NCBI GenBank assembly: GCA_031771865.1
Contig: JASISA010000001.1
Span: forward strand, 2,480,001 to 2,544,000
Source: Nothophaeocryptopus gaeumannii
Taxonomy: Eukaryota > Ascomycota > Dothideomycetes > Mycosphaerellales > Mycosphaerellaceae
Length of the DNA: 64,000 bases
Reading direction: 5' to 3'
Of this stretch, positions 53,616 through 63,039 are shown one piece after another. Position 1 is the first letter of the stretch. The number at the start of each line of letters is the position of its first letter. The notes beneath the pieces were generated by a model that ran no database searches, was not told the origin of the DNA, and was given only the letters and a program-made list of their open reading frames with translations. Made by a program: the position numbers and the translations under genes.

Positions 53616-53881
53616 GCCGGCGATCGCCGAAGATTGCTGGAATACCGATTTGTTGAATTTCGAAATAGCGTGGAATGGTGCAAAATCGCTGATAAGCTCC
53701 GAACAATACCAGAAGCTGAGCGAAACATGCGTCGAATAATCGATCTGTAGATAGTAGATTAGGGTACATGGATCATGTACATTGCCTGGTTATCGGTATG
53801 CTGTAAATCATAAGTGCTGTCACGTCCGTGTCTATCATATATCCTTCGTCATGGTGAGCTCGCCAGATCCAGCACCATCCC

Positions 53882-54787
53882 CTAAATGGCTTGCTGTGGC
53901 TGCTGAGCGGGCTGCACCGGTATCGTAGTCCCAACAAGTGCTGGCTGCTGTGCTTGCTGTGTATGAAGCGTCTTCGCAGTACCTCCAACAGCAGTACTGT
54001 CCTTCTCTCTATACATCTTTTCGGCCCTCTCCTTCAGATCCTGACAGAATTCCGGAAGTCTGGCCATCAACGCCTTCTCGTACTTCTTCTTGACTTGCTT
54101 TGCACTCATACCGCCGAAGGTTATCCATGTTCTGTACTTCGTCGTGCCGTCTGCACACTCTTCAATCTCATTCACGCGTTCAGACTTCATGATGAATCCT
54201 GGTGCGAGAAGGTTCGCGTTGTCCATGACCCAGCGTATACGAGTGATGTTGCCGCCCATGGCGTGATTCTTGTTCCCGTCATCTTTCGTCTTGAGAGGCT
54301 CCAGATGTCGGCACACTTCTTTGCTCTGAGTTCGCTCGGTCGGGGTCATTTGAACAGTCATGGTCATGAAGGTTCCTTGCTCCATGCGTAGGGCACGTGA
54401 GTGAGGGTTGGGATGCTTCGTGATCAGCACGTCTGGATTGAACGAGTTCCACTCCCGCCACGTGTGAATGTCGACCAATGCCTCATATGGGTAGTAGGGC
54501 GGCGTGTTGATTTGGGTCTCGGCGTATATGGAGAACTTGCCGCCGTCTGGTATCGTGGGAGTCGGCCGTGGTCCAGTGTTGTAAGGAGAGCGGAACTGGT
54601 GGTCTTTATACGCATTGCCCTCTATGTTCATGCTCTTACGAGGAGCACTTTCGCTCTTCCTTGACGTGCTCTCACTCTGCCTAGACATTGTGCTTGTTTC
54701 TTTCGTCCCGTACCTGTAGTCGGAAATCCAGCTCTGGTCAGGAGGCTCCGCTGGAAGAGATGTGCGTTTAGAGCGCAGGTAAGACAT
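53882..54787 (-). CDS. SRPBCC/START-fold protein (polyketide cyclase-like)
   Basis: 301 residues from ATG 54787. After a Ser/Arg-rich N-terminal 80 residues, the SRPBCC pattern is visible: a first strand (KFSIYAETQINTPPYYPYEA), the helix and LVDIHTWREWNSFNPDV (a W-xx-W-NSF-P motif typical of the family), internal strands (GTFMTMTVQMTPTERTQSKE, TRIRWVMDNANLLAPGFIMK) and the long C-terminal helix (KKKYEKALMARLPEFCQDLK). The fold makes a hydrophobic cavity for lipids or polyketide-like ligands; the ligand here is unknown. The tail is Gln-rich (HTQQAQQPALV and PAQQPQQAI). No signal peptide, so it is probably cytosolic. Confidence 0.75.
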   Translation of the reverse strand: MSYLRSKRTSLPAEPPDQSWISDYRYGTKETSTMSRQSESTSRKSESAPRKSMNIEGNAYKDHQFRSPYNTGPRPTPTIPDGGKFSIYAETQINTPPYYPYEALVDIHTWREWNSFNPDVLITKHPNPHSRALRMEQGTFMTMTVQMTPTERTQSKEVCRHLEPLKTKDDGNKNHAMGGNITRIRWVMDNANLLAPGFIMKSERVNEIEECADGTTKYRTWITFGGMSAKQVKKKYEKALMARLPEFCQDLKERAEKMYREKDSTAVGGTAKTLHTQQAQQPALVGTTIPVQPAQQPQQAI

Positions 54788-55118
54788 TAATTACCTTGAA
54801 GAACTGACACAATGGGTGTAGAGCGTTGTGGTCGTGGTCTCGTGAGAAGTACAGAGAATTTATGTGAATGCTGAGTGAGCTGGTGGAGGCTGGATTGAGT
54901 AAGTTGTTTAGAGAGAGAGAGCTGCCCTGTTTTGACTTTACCCTTCACTTGACGTAGGTTTCCGGTGTGAAGGCGCTCGGATCACCGCGCTTTCCGCGAC
55001 ATGGTTCTCCACATTCGTCACATGCAGCCAAGAAGCCGCTGCACCTCTTTTGTACTCATCCAAGCCTACAACTTGAACATCGACCTTTCCAAAATATCAT
55101 CACCACAAGGAGGTACGA
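54788..55118. other. divergent promoter region, no gene seen
   Basis: Upstream DNA of the SRPBCC gene (minus) and TAF11 (plus), with a short GA-rich tract at 54911-54924 (GAGAGAGAGAG). No supported frame. Confidence 0.5.
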
Positions 55119-56435
55119 ATGGCCTCACCTCCGAACAGCGCGGGTTCACCGCCCGGACCATCACCGCTTGCCCTACCTCGACAACGTGGCCCTGCACTCA
55201 ACCTCGCCCTTCCAAAGAACACCCGCAAACCATCTTTCGCATCCTCCGGCCCAGGCTCCGCACATCCCCTCCGCCAGACATCATTTCCACCAGCCGACAG
55301 CCTCGAGGCGCAGCACGAAGCCGCGCACCGAAGGGCACAGTACTCGCCTAGAGCGGACGATGCATCACTTGACGACTTTAGCGACAGTGAGATCACCAGC
55401 GCAATCAGTGGGCCGGTCGGCGACGATGCCTTTAGCAAAAAGCGGAAACGCGGGGAGAAGGGCAAGCGAGGACGAGGAGGCAAGAGTGCAGTTGCTTCGC
55501 GAGTGGGTAGTATCAGCGTGGTGAATGGAGAAGAGGGCCGAAAAAGAGGGACAACAGCAGGCGCGGCTTCGGCAACAGGAGATGCAGATGATGAGGATGA
55601 CGAAGATGACGACGACGGAGGTTTGGGTGCCAGAGGCGAGGCATTCACGATGGATCCGAAAGAGTTGGAGATGGACAACCAACGAAAGTACCTCTTCCGA
55701 GAAGCTGTCTCGTCTGGACACCAGCAGCGGTACGATGCTTTCAACAAAGTCAAGCTGCGGACGGCCGATGTGAGAAGACTGGTCAATGCGACGCTGAGCC
55801 AGAGTGTTCCGGCAAATGTCGTCACGGTCGTCGCTGCCTACACCAAGATGTTTGCGGGCATGCTGATTGAAGAGGCGAGGGAGGTGCAGGGCGAGTGGTT
55901 GGCGACTCAACCGAAGCGGCCCGACGATGTAGATAATCGCGCTTACAAGCGGTTGCGTATGATGCAGCCAGAGGACAGCGGGGAGGACGAGGAAGAAGTG
56001 GTGGAGGTAACGAAGGCATCCACCTCGCCAAACGGCATTCCAGACGATGCGCCAGACGCCAAGCCGGTCGTCAACTCAGGCGGCTCACGACCGAACAGTC
56101 GACCTGGCAGCAGATCTGGCACACAAATAAATGGCCAGCCAAATGGAACACAGAACACAGTGCCGATGTCTACTCCGGAGGGACAAAAGAAGTCGGGGGA
56201 CGAGGATTTAGTGGAAGACGCAGATCTCATTCAGCCTGGCGCCTGGGGTCTGTCCAAGTTCGTGGACGAGTGCGACCGAGGACCATTACTACCGGACCAT
56301 CTGCGTGAGGCACTGCGACGGTACAAGAAGTCGCGCAGTGGAGGAACAGTGGGCTTTACGGGCATCAGTTTGCATGGCATAGAGGGTCGAGACATTGCTG
56401 CAAGTCGCATGGGTGGGAGGAGACTCTTCAAGTAG
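55119..56435 (+). CDS. TAF11: TFIID subunit 11 (TAF11, hTAFII28-like)
   Basis: 438 residues from ATG 55119, intronless. The histone-fold domain lies at about residues 200-260: RYDAFNKVKLRTADVRRLVN, then VPANVVTVVAAYTKMFAGML and IEEAREVQ, which is the diagnostic TAF11 core that pairs with TAF13 in TFIID. TFIID places TBP at promoters of RNA polymerase II genes in the nucleus. The N-terminal 190 residues are disordered, with a KKRKRGEKGKRGRGGK nuclear-signal-like stretch and an Asp/Glu run (DDEDDEDDDD). After the fold comes an acidic linker, then a conserved-looking C-terminus (LLPDHLREALRRYKKSRSGG). The conserved core and helices are intact. Confidence 0.9.
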   Translation: MASPPNSAGSPPGPSPLALPRQRGPALNLALPKNTRKPSFASSGPGSAHPLRQTSFPPADSLEAQHEAAHRRAQYSPRADDASLDDFSDSEITSAISGPVGDDAFSKKRKRGEKGKRGRGGKSAVASRVGSISVVNGEEGRKRGTTAGAASATGDADDEDDEDDDDGGLGARGEAFTMDPKELEMDNQRKYLFREAVSSGHQQRYDAFNKVKLRTADVRRLVNATLSQSVPANVVTVVAAYTKMFAGMLIEEAREVQGEWLATQPKRPDDVDNRAYKRLRMMQPEDSGEDEEEVVEVTKASTSPNGIPDDAPDAKPVVNSGGSRPNSRPGSRSGTQINGQPNGTQNTVPMSTPEGQKKSGDEDLVEDADLIQPGAWGLSKFVDECDRGPLLPDHLREALRRYKKSRSGGTVGFTGISLHGIEGRDIAASRMGGRRLFK

Positions 56436-56653
56436 TCGGAAATGATCAATGGGGGACTCTTGTATTTGTATGACTGCATTGAAGGGCACAGTAAGGCCCG
56501 ATATTCTATGATACCCAGATTAATTGATGCGATGCATACCATTACTGCCATTTTCATTCCCCCGTGTTTTCACCGAGCAAGCCCGAACTGAGCTCAAGCT
56601 TCACCTCCCAAGCTGTTCCTGCATCTCCGTCGCGACACCACACCCACTACTCA

Positions 56654-58795
56654 ATGCCTCCTCGTACGGCATTCAGCGCGCGCTCAATACGTGCAATCAA
56701 TGCTGAGCCGTACATATGTCCATCGTGCCTCTTCGATACTGCCGCTAACCAGCAATCGCGCAGACCTCAGCATCCCCGAAACACGCCGCGACGTACGACT
56801 CCTTCGAAGAACTATACTACTACGCGACTGCCTAGCCGACAAGCTGCAAAACCGACATATGCATACCCTTCCCGTCGTCATGCAAGCAATGGTCCATACG
56901 CGTCTAGCACAGCGATCAACGCGCCTTCTACAGTCCCGCTTGCTCTCCGCGAACTACATCAGAAGCTCCAGTCACTCGAAGAGAAAGCTTCCAGCTATGT
57001 CGACCTATCCAGGATACAGCTCGCTCTCCGGAGCCTTGAAAGCGCGGATCCTGTCCTGAGAATCGCATTCCTGGGTCTTGGCGAGAAAGGAGTTCAAGCT
57101 GCGAGGAAACTGGCAAGAGTACTGTGCGCCGATGCGCTGGGAGACGAAGAGGGCTGGGAGCGTGAACTCGTTAGTAGTGCTCATGATGGGCGGAGCATAC
57201 TCGTCAAATATGGAGAGGGAACTGGAGAGAACACTGGAGTACAAGGCGCAGGTACAGGCATGTTAAAGGAGTTTAGAGTACCCAGCCCGCAGTTGAAGAG
57301 ATGGGGCGTGGAAATACTCATCACGGGTCTTAATACTTCTGGACTACAGACTCAGAGTTCAAGGCAGGAGGCTGAAGAAGCTATTCTTGTCCCGCCGATC
57401 ACTATTCCTGGCGCAGGTAGCCGAGTTGGATTCGTAAGAAATCCAGTGCACAAGGCTGTCATTGTGACAGAGGGTGTCAGTGGTGCTGTGGAGTTTGGAA
57501 GACTCCCTGAGGGACTGGTCGATGGAAAGCTGATTTCGGCAGCTCTGAATTTGCCCGCAAGAAAGGACAGGGCACAGGGAGAGGATGGAGGGAGTGAGGT
57601 GGATGTCGATTTGGCGAGCCATGCTTTAGACCTGTTCCGACAAGACAAAGCTAACGGAGCTATTTTCAGCTCAGAGTGGCTAGCGAGTCAGATTGGAAAT
57701 GTGTCGAGCTGGTTCGCTGCTGCGTCGAATCAGGCAAACGATGCGGATGGGCTCAAACCTGCTGTTCGAGACCTCCTAGACTCTCTGCTGGAGCGCACGG
57801 AGCGCGCGATATCGACCGCTCAAACGCTTGCTGAGACTTCTTCCACTGCACTTACAGTGCCGGAGTCGAAACGAACGTCTTTACAGGCTGCGATCGGAAA
57901 CTGGTCACAAGATGCACATGCCGACTTACAAACGAACCTTGCCACGGCACTTCTTTCACCTACGTGGAGACGCACGACATGGTGGCGGCTCTTCTGGCGC
58001 ATTGATGAAGTGTCTCTATCGGCTTCTGATGTCCTCCGAAGAGGCTGGCTCGTCGAAGCCGAACAGAATCTCGCATTTCTCAGCGGCCGGATACTGGAAG
58101 CTGGCCTAGCCAACGAGAAGCAATTAAAAGGTATCTCAACACAGCCAAACTTGACAGAGGCTGCGACTACAGATGCGACACCCGTTGAGGGCTTGCTGGA
58201 TGTTCAAACCGAGCACGAAGTGAAGAAGTTCAAAGATTCGGCAAGTGGAAAAGTCGAACAGCCGCGTCATGGAACAATTGCCGAACTCATGCGCATTCCA
58301 CTACTTCTGGAGAAAGTAAGGAAGGAAAGTGGCTTGAGTGCTTTTTTCGATCCTCCATGGCCGCAAACGATTCATCTCGCCCGCCAGCAGATCCTGCACC
58401 AAACCGTCCCTACACTTCATGCCTCTGCCCAGAAACTGATGCTGGCATCTTTATCTACTATCGGAGGTACTGGAGCCCTCGGAATCTGGCTATGGGTCGC
58501 TAGTGGCGGCGTGGCGATTTACGAGGGTGGCGCTATTGCCGCGCTGGGACTTGTGTGGGCGCTTAGGAGGTTGCAGAAGAAGTGGTCGAAAGACAGAGAG
58601 GTCTTCGTTGACGGAGCGAGAGAAGATGCCAGGCTGGTGCTGGCGGATGTTGAGGGGAGATTGACGGGGTTGGTGAGTGAGGGTGGCAGAGTGGAGGTGC
58701 AGGCAGAGGAGAGGAGGGAGTGGGTGGAGGCCAAGAAGGCAATAGAGGAGACGAGAGAGGCCTTGCAAACGATTGGGCATGATTCAAAAGCCTGA
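56654..58795 (+). CDS. Mmc1-like mitochondrial membrane protein
   Basis: 713 residues from ATG 56654; the frame is open upstream to 56564 without an ATG. The N-terminus MPPRTAFSARSIRAIN is a good mitochondrial targeting sequence, followed by an Arg/Ser/Pro-rich 70 residues. Residues about 136-155 (RIAFLGLGEKGVQAARKLAR) resemble a P-loop strand and helix, but with the Walker A motif degenerate. Long helices follow (LLDSLLERTERAISTAQTLA). Near residues 600-640 is a hydrophobic hairpin (GTGALGIWLWVASGGVAIYE, AIAALGLVWALRRLQKKW), then a charged amphipathic tail. This order (presequence, degenerate dynamin-like GTPase domain, helical stalk, membrane hairpin) fits the fungal Mmc1 family linked to mitochondrial inner-membrane organisation. 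That identification is from memory and not checked. Confidence 0.7.
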   Translation: MPPRTAFSARSIRAINAEPYICPSCLFDTAANQQSRRPQHPRNTPRRTTPSKNYTTTRLPSRQAAKPTYAYPSRRHASNGPYASSTAINAPSTVPLALRELHQKLQSLEEKASSYVDLSRIQLALRSLESADPVLRIAFLGLGEKGVQAARKLARVLCADALGDEEGWERELVSSAHDGRSILVKYGEGTGENTGVQGAGTGMLKEFRVPSPQLKRWGVEILITGLNTSGLQTQSSRQEAEEAILVPPITIPGAGSRVGFVRNPVHKAVIVTEGVSGAVEFGRLPEGLVDGKLISAALNLPARKDRAQGEDGGSEVDVDLASHALDLFRQDKANGAIFSSEWLASQIGNVSSWFAAASNQANDADGLKPAVRDLLDSLLERTERAISTAQTLAETSSTALTVPESKRTSLQAAIGNWSQDAHADLQTNLATALLSPTWRRTTWWRLFWRIDEVSLSASDVLRRGWLVEAEQNLAFLSGRILEAGLANEKQLKGISTQPNLTEAATTDATPVEGLLDVQTEHEVKKFKDSASGKVEQPRHGTIAELMRIPLLLEKVRKESGLSAFFDPPWPQTIHLARQQILHQTVPTLHASAQKLMLASLSTIGGTGALGIWLWVASGGVAIYEGGAIAALGLVWALRRLQKKWSKDREVFVDGAREDARLVLADVEGRLTGLVSEGGRVEVQAEERREWVEAKKAIEETREALQTIGHDSKA

Positions 58796-59192
58796 GAGCG
58801 GCATGTGACGAATGTTATCGACGCAGATGCAGAACATACTTACACCAAGTTCGACGAACCGCCGGACGCCACTGAAGCGGGTGCAGCACTACTACCGCCA
58901 TCTGTCCCATACTACGATGCACATAGCAAGCGCCAGAAACGACATTGCGAAGTCATGTGGAAGAAGCGAACGCACTCTGGAATGCAATTGGACATCATCT
59001 TCTCATCACAGTTGACGCAGCATACGGCGTCTTGTGGCAAAAACCCCAGAGGCTCTGATGTCGCCACCAGTCTCATACTACAATGCACAGATCGACTACA
59101 TCGACCTCCAGATATCTTACACAGCATTCATTCACTTAATATGATAAGCCGAAAGCAGCAAACAGAAACCGACAAAGGTCAATCATCCCAGC
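58796..59192. other. intergenic, no gene seen
   Basis: Spacer between two plus-strand genes. A 164-codon frame (58805-59299) overlaps the next gene out of frame and lacks protein character. Confidence 0.5.
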
Positions 59193-60221
59193 ATGCATCA
59201 GCAACCCAGTCGGAAAAGGCAGCAAATCAGCCGCGATGCTGCGAATGCCAGGAAATTCAGCAGCACGAGTACAGTGACTCCTTCCAGCAGCACCGATGAC
59301 ACACTTCCAAGTTACTATTCGCATGCACCTCCTGTGATCTTGAAGCAGCCCCCCACGCAACCTACAATAAATTCTGTGTCGGGCAACTACGATGCCACTA
59401 TTCCAACACCCAAAGAATCAGATATCACCGAAATTGACTCGATCCTGCTCCACAATGCCATCGAAGACTTCAATGCTCGTCTTGAGGAATACATGGTCAA
59501 TCAAAGTCGTCTATTCGAAGAATTCAGAGTCACAATGCAAAAGCAACAGACGCGGATGGGGACACTGGAGCGAAAGATCAACGGAGTTGCCGAGCACGTT
59601 CAAGGAAATGGCAAGGGCGGATTTGTGGAGTATGTCAAAGGGACGGAACGGAGGTTTCTGTATGTCGAGACCAATCTGGAGAGGCACGAAAGAAGTATTG
59701 AGGGGCTGAGAGGGGTTATTGAGGAAGTGCAGGAGACAATGGAGGATCTGCAGAAAGCTATCGATGCGCTTGGTAGAAGGAGGCTGGTGCGATCCATGGG
59801 TCTTGCTGTTGAGGAGGACATCAGTCGTGGTCAGATACTGCCACGGCCGCCGACTGGGATACCATCACCTGCCCAGGATGAATCCGTCAGCACTAGCGAA
59901 GACTCATTTCGCACGGCTACCGGTAGTCGACGCAACAACGAAGATCTGAGTCCAATTCCGGACTCTTATGCTACTCCTACAAAACCAGCAGACAATATGC
60001 TACACGGGGTTGCTCCCCAGCACAGTCATTCAGAAGACTCATTGATAGCAGCGAGAGATTCAGCTGCAGAACCTCCGAACCCACTTGGATCACCAGCAAA
60101 GCTCAACAACGGAGACAAATACCCGGATCAACGATCGAGCACACTTGCAGCATTGTGGAAGGCTATCGATAGCTTCAGTGGAAGCATGTCGGGTATGGAG
60201 AAGCCGGAGGATGATGAGTAG
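59193..60221 (+). CDS. unknown coiled-coil protein
   Basis: 342 residues from ATG 59193, intronless. The N-terminal 75 residues are Ser/Thr/Gln-rich. A central coiled coil (about 85-200) contains LLHNAIEDFNARLEEYMVNQ, VTMQKQQTRMGTLERKINGV and GVIEEVQETMEDLQKAIDAL, and ends in a basic RRRLVRSMG. The C-terminal 130 residues are Ser/Pro/Asp-rich and probably disordered, with several SP or TP sites. No signal peptide or membrane segment. Biogenesis-of-lysosome-like or kinetochore coiled-coil proteins can look like this, but no family is recognised. It converges on the His-rich gene, with 134 bases between stops. Confidence 0.65.
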   Translation: MHQQPSRKRQQISRDAANARKFSSTSTVTPSSSTDDTLPSYYSHAPPVILKQPPTQPTINSVSGNYDATIPTPKESDITEIDSILLHNAIEDFNARLEEYMVNQSRLFEEFRVTMQKQQTRMGTLERKINGVAEHVQGNGKGGFVEYVKGTERRFLYVETNLERHERSIEGLRGVIEEVQETMEDLQKAIDALGRRRLVRSMGLAVEEDISRGQILPRPPTGIPSPAQDESVSTSEDSFRTATGSRRNNEDLSPIPDSYATPTKPADNMLHGVAPQHSHSEDSLIAARDSAAEPPNPLGSPAKLNNGDKYPDQRSSTLAALWKAIDSFSGSMSGMEKPEDDE

Positions 60222-60355
60222 GGAGGCAGTCGGGGTGTCATGACTCGGTATGTCGTTCACCTTCTGACCTCTATCTATCGCTACTAAATCCGAAATCCAA
60301 ATATAACCGAATACCAACAACACCTCCAAGTCTGCTACCTGTCTCCTTTGCCGCC

Positions 60356-60958
60356 TCAAAAACTCACAGCAACGTCATTCTCCTCCCTCTCCTTCCTCAA
60401 CTTCACCGTCGTCGCCCGCACAGTCATCTTCTTCCACTTTCCCTTAATCTCCCTCAAACATCCCTTCATCGCCCTCCATTTCTCCGGCCGCTCCTCGTCG
60501 CCCTCGAGCTCCGTAGCACTATCAACCCGCCGTGAGCCTAGTTTCTCGAACGAAGGCACCACCGTCCCGGAGTATGGTGCCGATTTGGATTTATCGTGGG
60601 TTGCTTTTTGTCTTGCGCGCTTTTCCTTGCATTGTTGGGAGGTCCATGGGAGAAGGAGTTCGAGGCCGATGAGAGACGTTGTGTTGGAGGATGGTGAGTC
60701 GGGATTGGGCTTCTTGTGGTGATGATGCTGTTGGTGGTGGCGGCTGGAATGGTGGTTGTTGTGGTGGCGATGATGGGAGGTATGGCTTGATGAGTGGTGG
60801 GTGCTGTGATGCGAAGAGTGGTGCACTGGGCTAAAGTGCATTGGAGTGTGGGAGGACATGGACATATCGCAGTGATGCATTTTGACGTTTGCCTTGGGTA
60901 AATTTGGTGATTTGTATGATTTTGGATACGGGAGATGGGAAGTAGCTGAGAGAGGCAT
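60356..60958 (-). CDS. His-rich protein, unknown
   Basis: 200 residues from ATG 60958 (MPLSATSHLPYPKSY). The frame upstream has no ATG. Residues about 28-80 are extraordinarily rich in His, Ser and Asn (HHSSHHSTHHSSSHTSHHRH, then HHQQHHHHKK). Polyhistidine tracts can bind Zn, Ni or Cu or drive localisation to nuclear speckles; neither is shown here. The C-terminal 90 residues are basic and ordinary (SLIGLELLLPWTSQQCKEKR, WRAMKGCLREIKGKWKKMTV), and end in KLRKEREENDVAVSF. The match of an ordinary C-terminus with the repeat-rich N-terminus supports a real gene. Confidence 0.6.
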   Translation of the reverse strand: MPLSATSHLPYPKSYKSPNLPKANVKMHHCDMSMSSHTPMHFSPVHHSSHHSTHHSSSHTSHHRHHNNHHSSRHHQQHHHHKKPNPDSPSSNTTSLIGLELLLPWTSQQCKEKRARQKATHDKSKSAPYSGTVVPSFEKLGSRRVDSATELEGDEERPEKWRAMKGCLREIKGKWKKMTVRATTVKLRKEREENDVAVSF

Positions 60959-61218
60959 GAGGTATATATTATGTTGGTGAGTTTGAAGGTGCAAACCTTT
61001 CGTTTGTGGACACTGCTGACATGTGCTAGCAGGCTATGGGTTCGAGGACAACGACGAAACTTTCCAAAGCTCGAGTTGAGGACACCGGATGAAAAGTCCT
61101 GCTCCGTCTCCAGAGGCGCCTACATTTAGGTCTCGACACCATCGTCAATCCATCAACTTGACCGCCTAATCGCGCACATATCCCACACACCACGCAGTTT
61201 TCAAAATTGAAGCGACTC
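60959..61218. other. divergent intergenic region
   Basis: Short upstream DNA between the His-rich gene and the 61219 gene. No supported frame. Confidence 0.5.
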
Positions 61219-61914
61219 ATGAATATCAACGCTCTCAAAGACCTCTCCAAGATGAGGACCGACTCGACCAACAATCACCAGGACACTAGCAACAACTCGA
61301 ACCCATCGAACTTTGGCCCATCCCTCCAAAATTACATGCGCCAGAACTAAACCCGGCGAGACGCCATCACCGCTCTCCCGCCGACGATGCAGAGCAGACT
61401 TGATGAAATAGATGGCGTGGCGAAAGATACCGATGCTAATGATGAAAGTCATCTCTGGACGAATTATAAGCGAGAGCGACTAGAGAGCGAAAGCGGTGTC
61501 ATGATGGATCTTCAGAAGCCTGTATGGGATGGTGTTGGGAAGGGAAAAGGAAGGGCGGAGGAGTATGTTTCGAATGGTGCGGAGGAGAAGGATTTCGGGA
61601 GTGGAAGGATGAAGAAAATTGTGAGATTTGCGGATCAAGAGTTGGATCTCTTTATTCCACAGGCCACGGAGCAGGCTCGTAAGGAGGCATCCCGGCTGGC
61701 TTTGGACGGCGGTGATGTGGAAATGGATGGTGTTGCTCCCGATCAAAAGGATGTTAGTGCGGAGCAGATGAACTCCCCCGCCTTGGAGTTTTCTGCAGCA
61801 TCCAAACGACTTTTCCCTGAGATGGTCAATCAACATCGTGCCGCCGCCGAATCCGGGATGACAGGCTTCGTAGCGACTGGTGACGACTCTCAGAAGAGGA
61901 GGAGGGTTTTCTGA
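61219..61914 (+). CDS. unknown charged protein; start ambiguous because of in-frame TAA
   Basis: The clean frame is ATG 61387 to TGA 61912-61914 (175 residues): charged, with KERE-type and GKGKGRAEEY segments, a middle block RMKKIVRFADQELDLFIPQA and a C-terminal KRLFPEMVNQHRAAAESG ending in KRRRVF. The same frame is open upstream from ATG 61219 (MNINALKDLSKMRTDSTNNH) apart from one TAA at 61348-61350, followed by TRRDAITALPP. The upstream part contains no GT, so it cannot be spliced out. It is either an in-frame upstream ORF of 43 codons or an ancestral N-terminus cut off by a stop. Family unknown; probably nuclear (inference from basic clusters). Confidence 0.55.
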
Positions 61915-63039
61915 GTTGATGAATCACTATCAGCTGGATCAGCCTATCGAAAAGAGATATTGCAAGACGCCATCGCTGTTCTCTCTGGCTCAGATGAAAC
62001 GAGCGACATCTGGAAGCTGCACGATGTGGGGGTGGTCCGTGCGGAGAGGTGGCATGTGAGTGCCAAGACTCAAAATGAATGGCTGCCTGTGCGAGGACGG
62101 ACAACATAAAGTACACCAAAAAGCGAGACGCAAGACCCACCAATGATCAACGCATGTCTTTCAAAATTTCGAAATCTAATGATCAATTCACTTTCGCAAA
62201 TCTAGCGGAGTCTGTCATCAATCCCGAAACTTTGAAACTCGCGAGCGCATGCTTCATATGAGGCGCAAAGATGAAAAGCAGAGAATACATCATGATCTTC
62301 ACGTTGAAATGGCTGTTTGTATATCTGTCCTTGCAGACCGTTCCGTGTGGCCATACTCGCAGCGCAACACCCCACAAGCTTTCGCGAGGACTGCATCACG
62401 ACCAAGCTGTGGAAACGGACGCGATTTCGCCAGGAGCCGGTCTAAATTCCCAATGGAAGTCGCTGCGAAGAGCTGAGATTCTCGCATCAAGAGTGGGAGC
62501 AACACAAGGACGAAAACAACCTCGTGTGCTCACGTTCTCGGCTGATGACCTTGCCACCTAGCGTGCAGCCAATTTCGGATCTGGATATCCAAAGATCGAG
62601 TGATCTGCACAGTCGATCCGGCACGAAGTTGGCGTATGTGGTCAGTGTCAACGGCGAGAAGCGACTATTTCTCCAGTCAGCCATCATCTGGTTAAGTGCG
62701 GCCTAGTCCTTCGGCCAATACTTCCAGATCCAACCAGAGTAGAGCGGGATATTATGCCAAGTGTCCTTCCAAAACTCTCGATCTTACGTGCTGCTCTTCA
62801 TATTTCTTCGAGGAAGTGTATGCTTGAGAAGGCATGGATATCGCTAAAAACGCCCGTAGTAGGACGCAACTCAGAGTGGAGCACCTCATATGTACGACAG
62901 AAGCACCCAATTCTCACGGTGTGTCATCCAAAAGACGATAATGTCACACCCTCATCTTCACATGCCTCCGCATGGAAACTGTGCTCGAGACGCGTCGGGC
63001 CTCGCTGGGGAATCAGTAGGAACTCGTGTCTCAGCGAAG
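61915..63039. other. intergenic, no gene seen
   Basis: Several frames of 60-140 codons exist but none has protein-like character or a recognisable motif. Confidence 0.5.

Noticed and set aside
6401..61350. Stop-codon reassignment in this organism
   Set aside because: TAA, TAG and TGA all occur as internal stops, and all three also end intact genes, so no single codon is reassigned.
6401..61350. Programmed UGA-CUA type readthrough (as for peroxisomal isoforms)
   Set aside because: None of the internal stops is followed by CTA; contexts are TAG AAC, TGA ATT, TAG AAA, TGA GAG, TAG AAG, TAG CAG, TGA GCT and TAA ACC.
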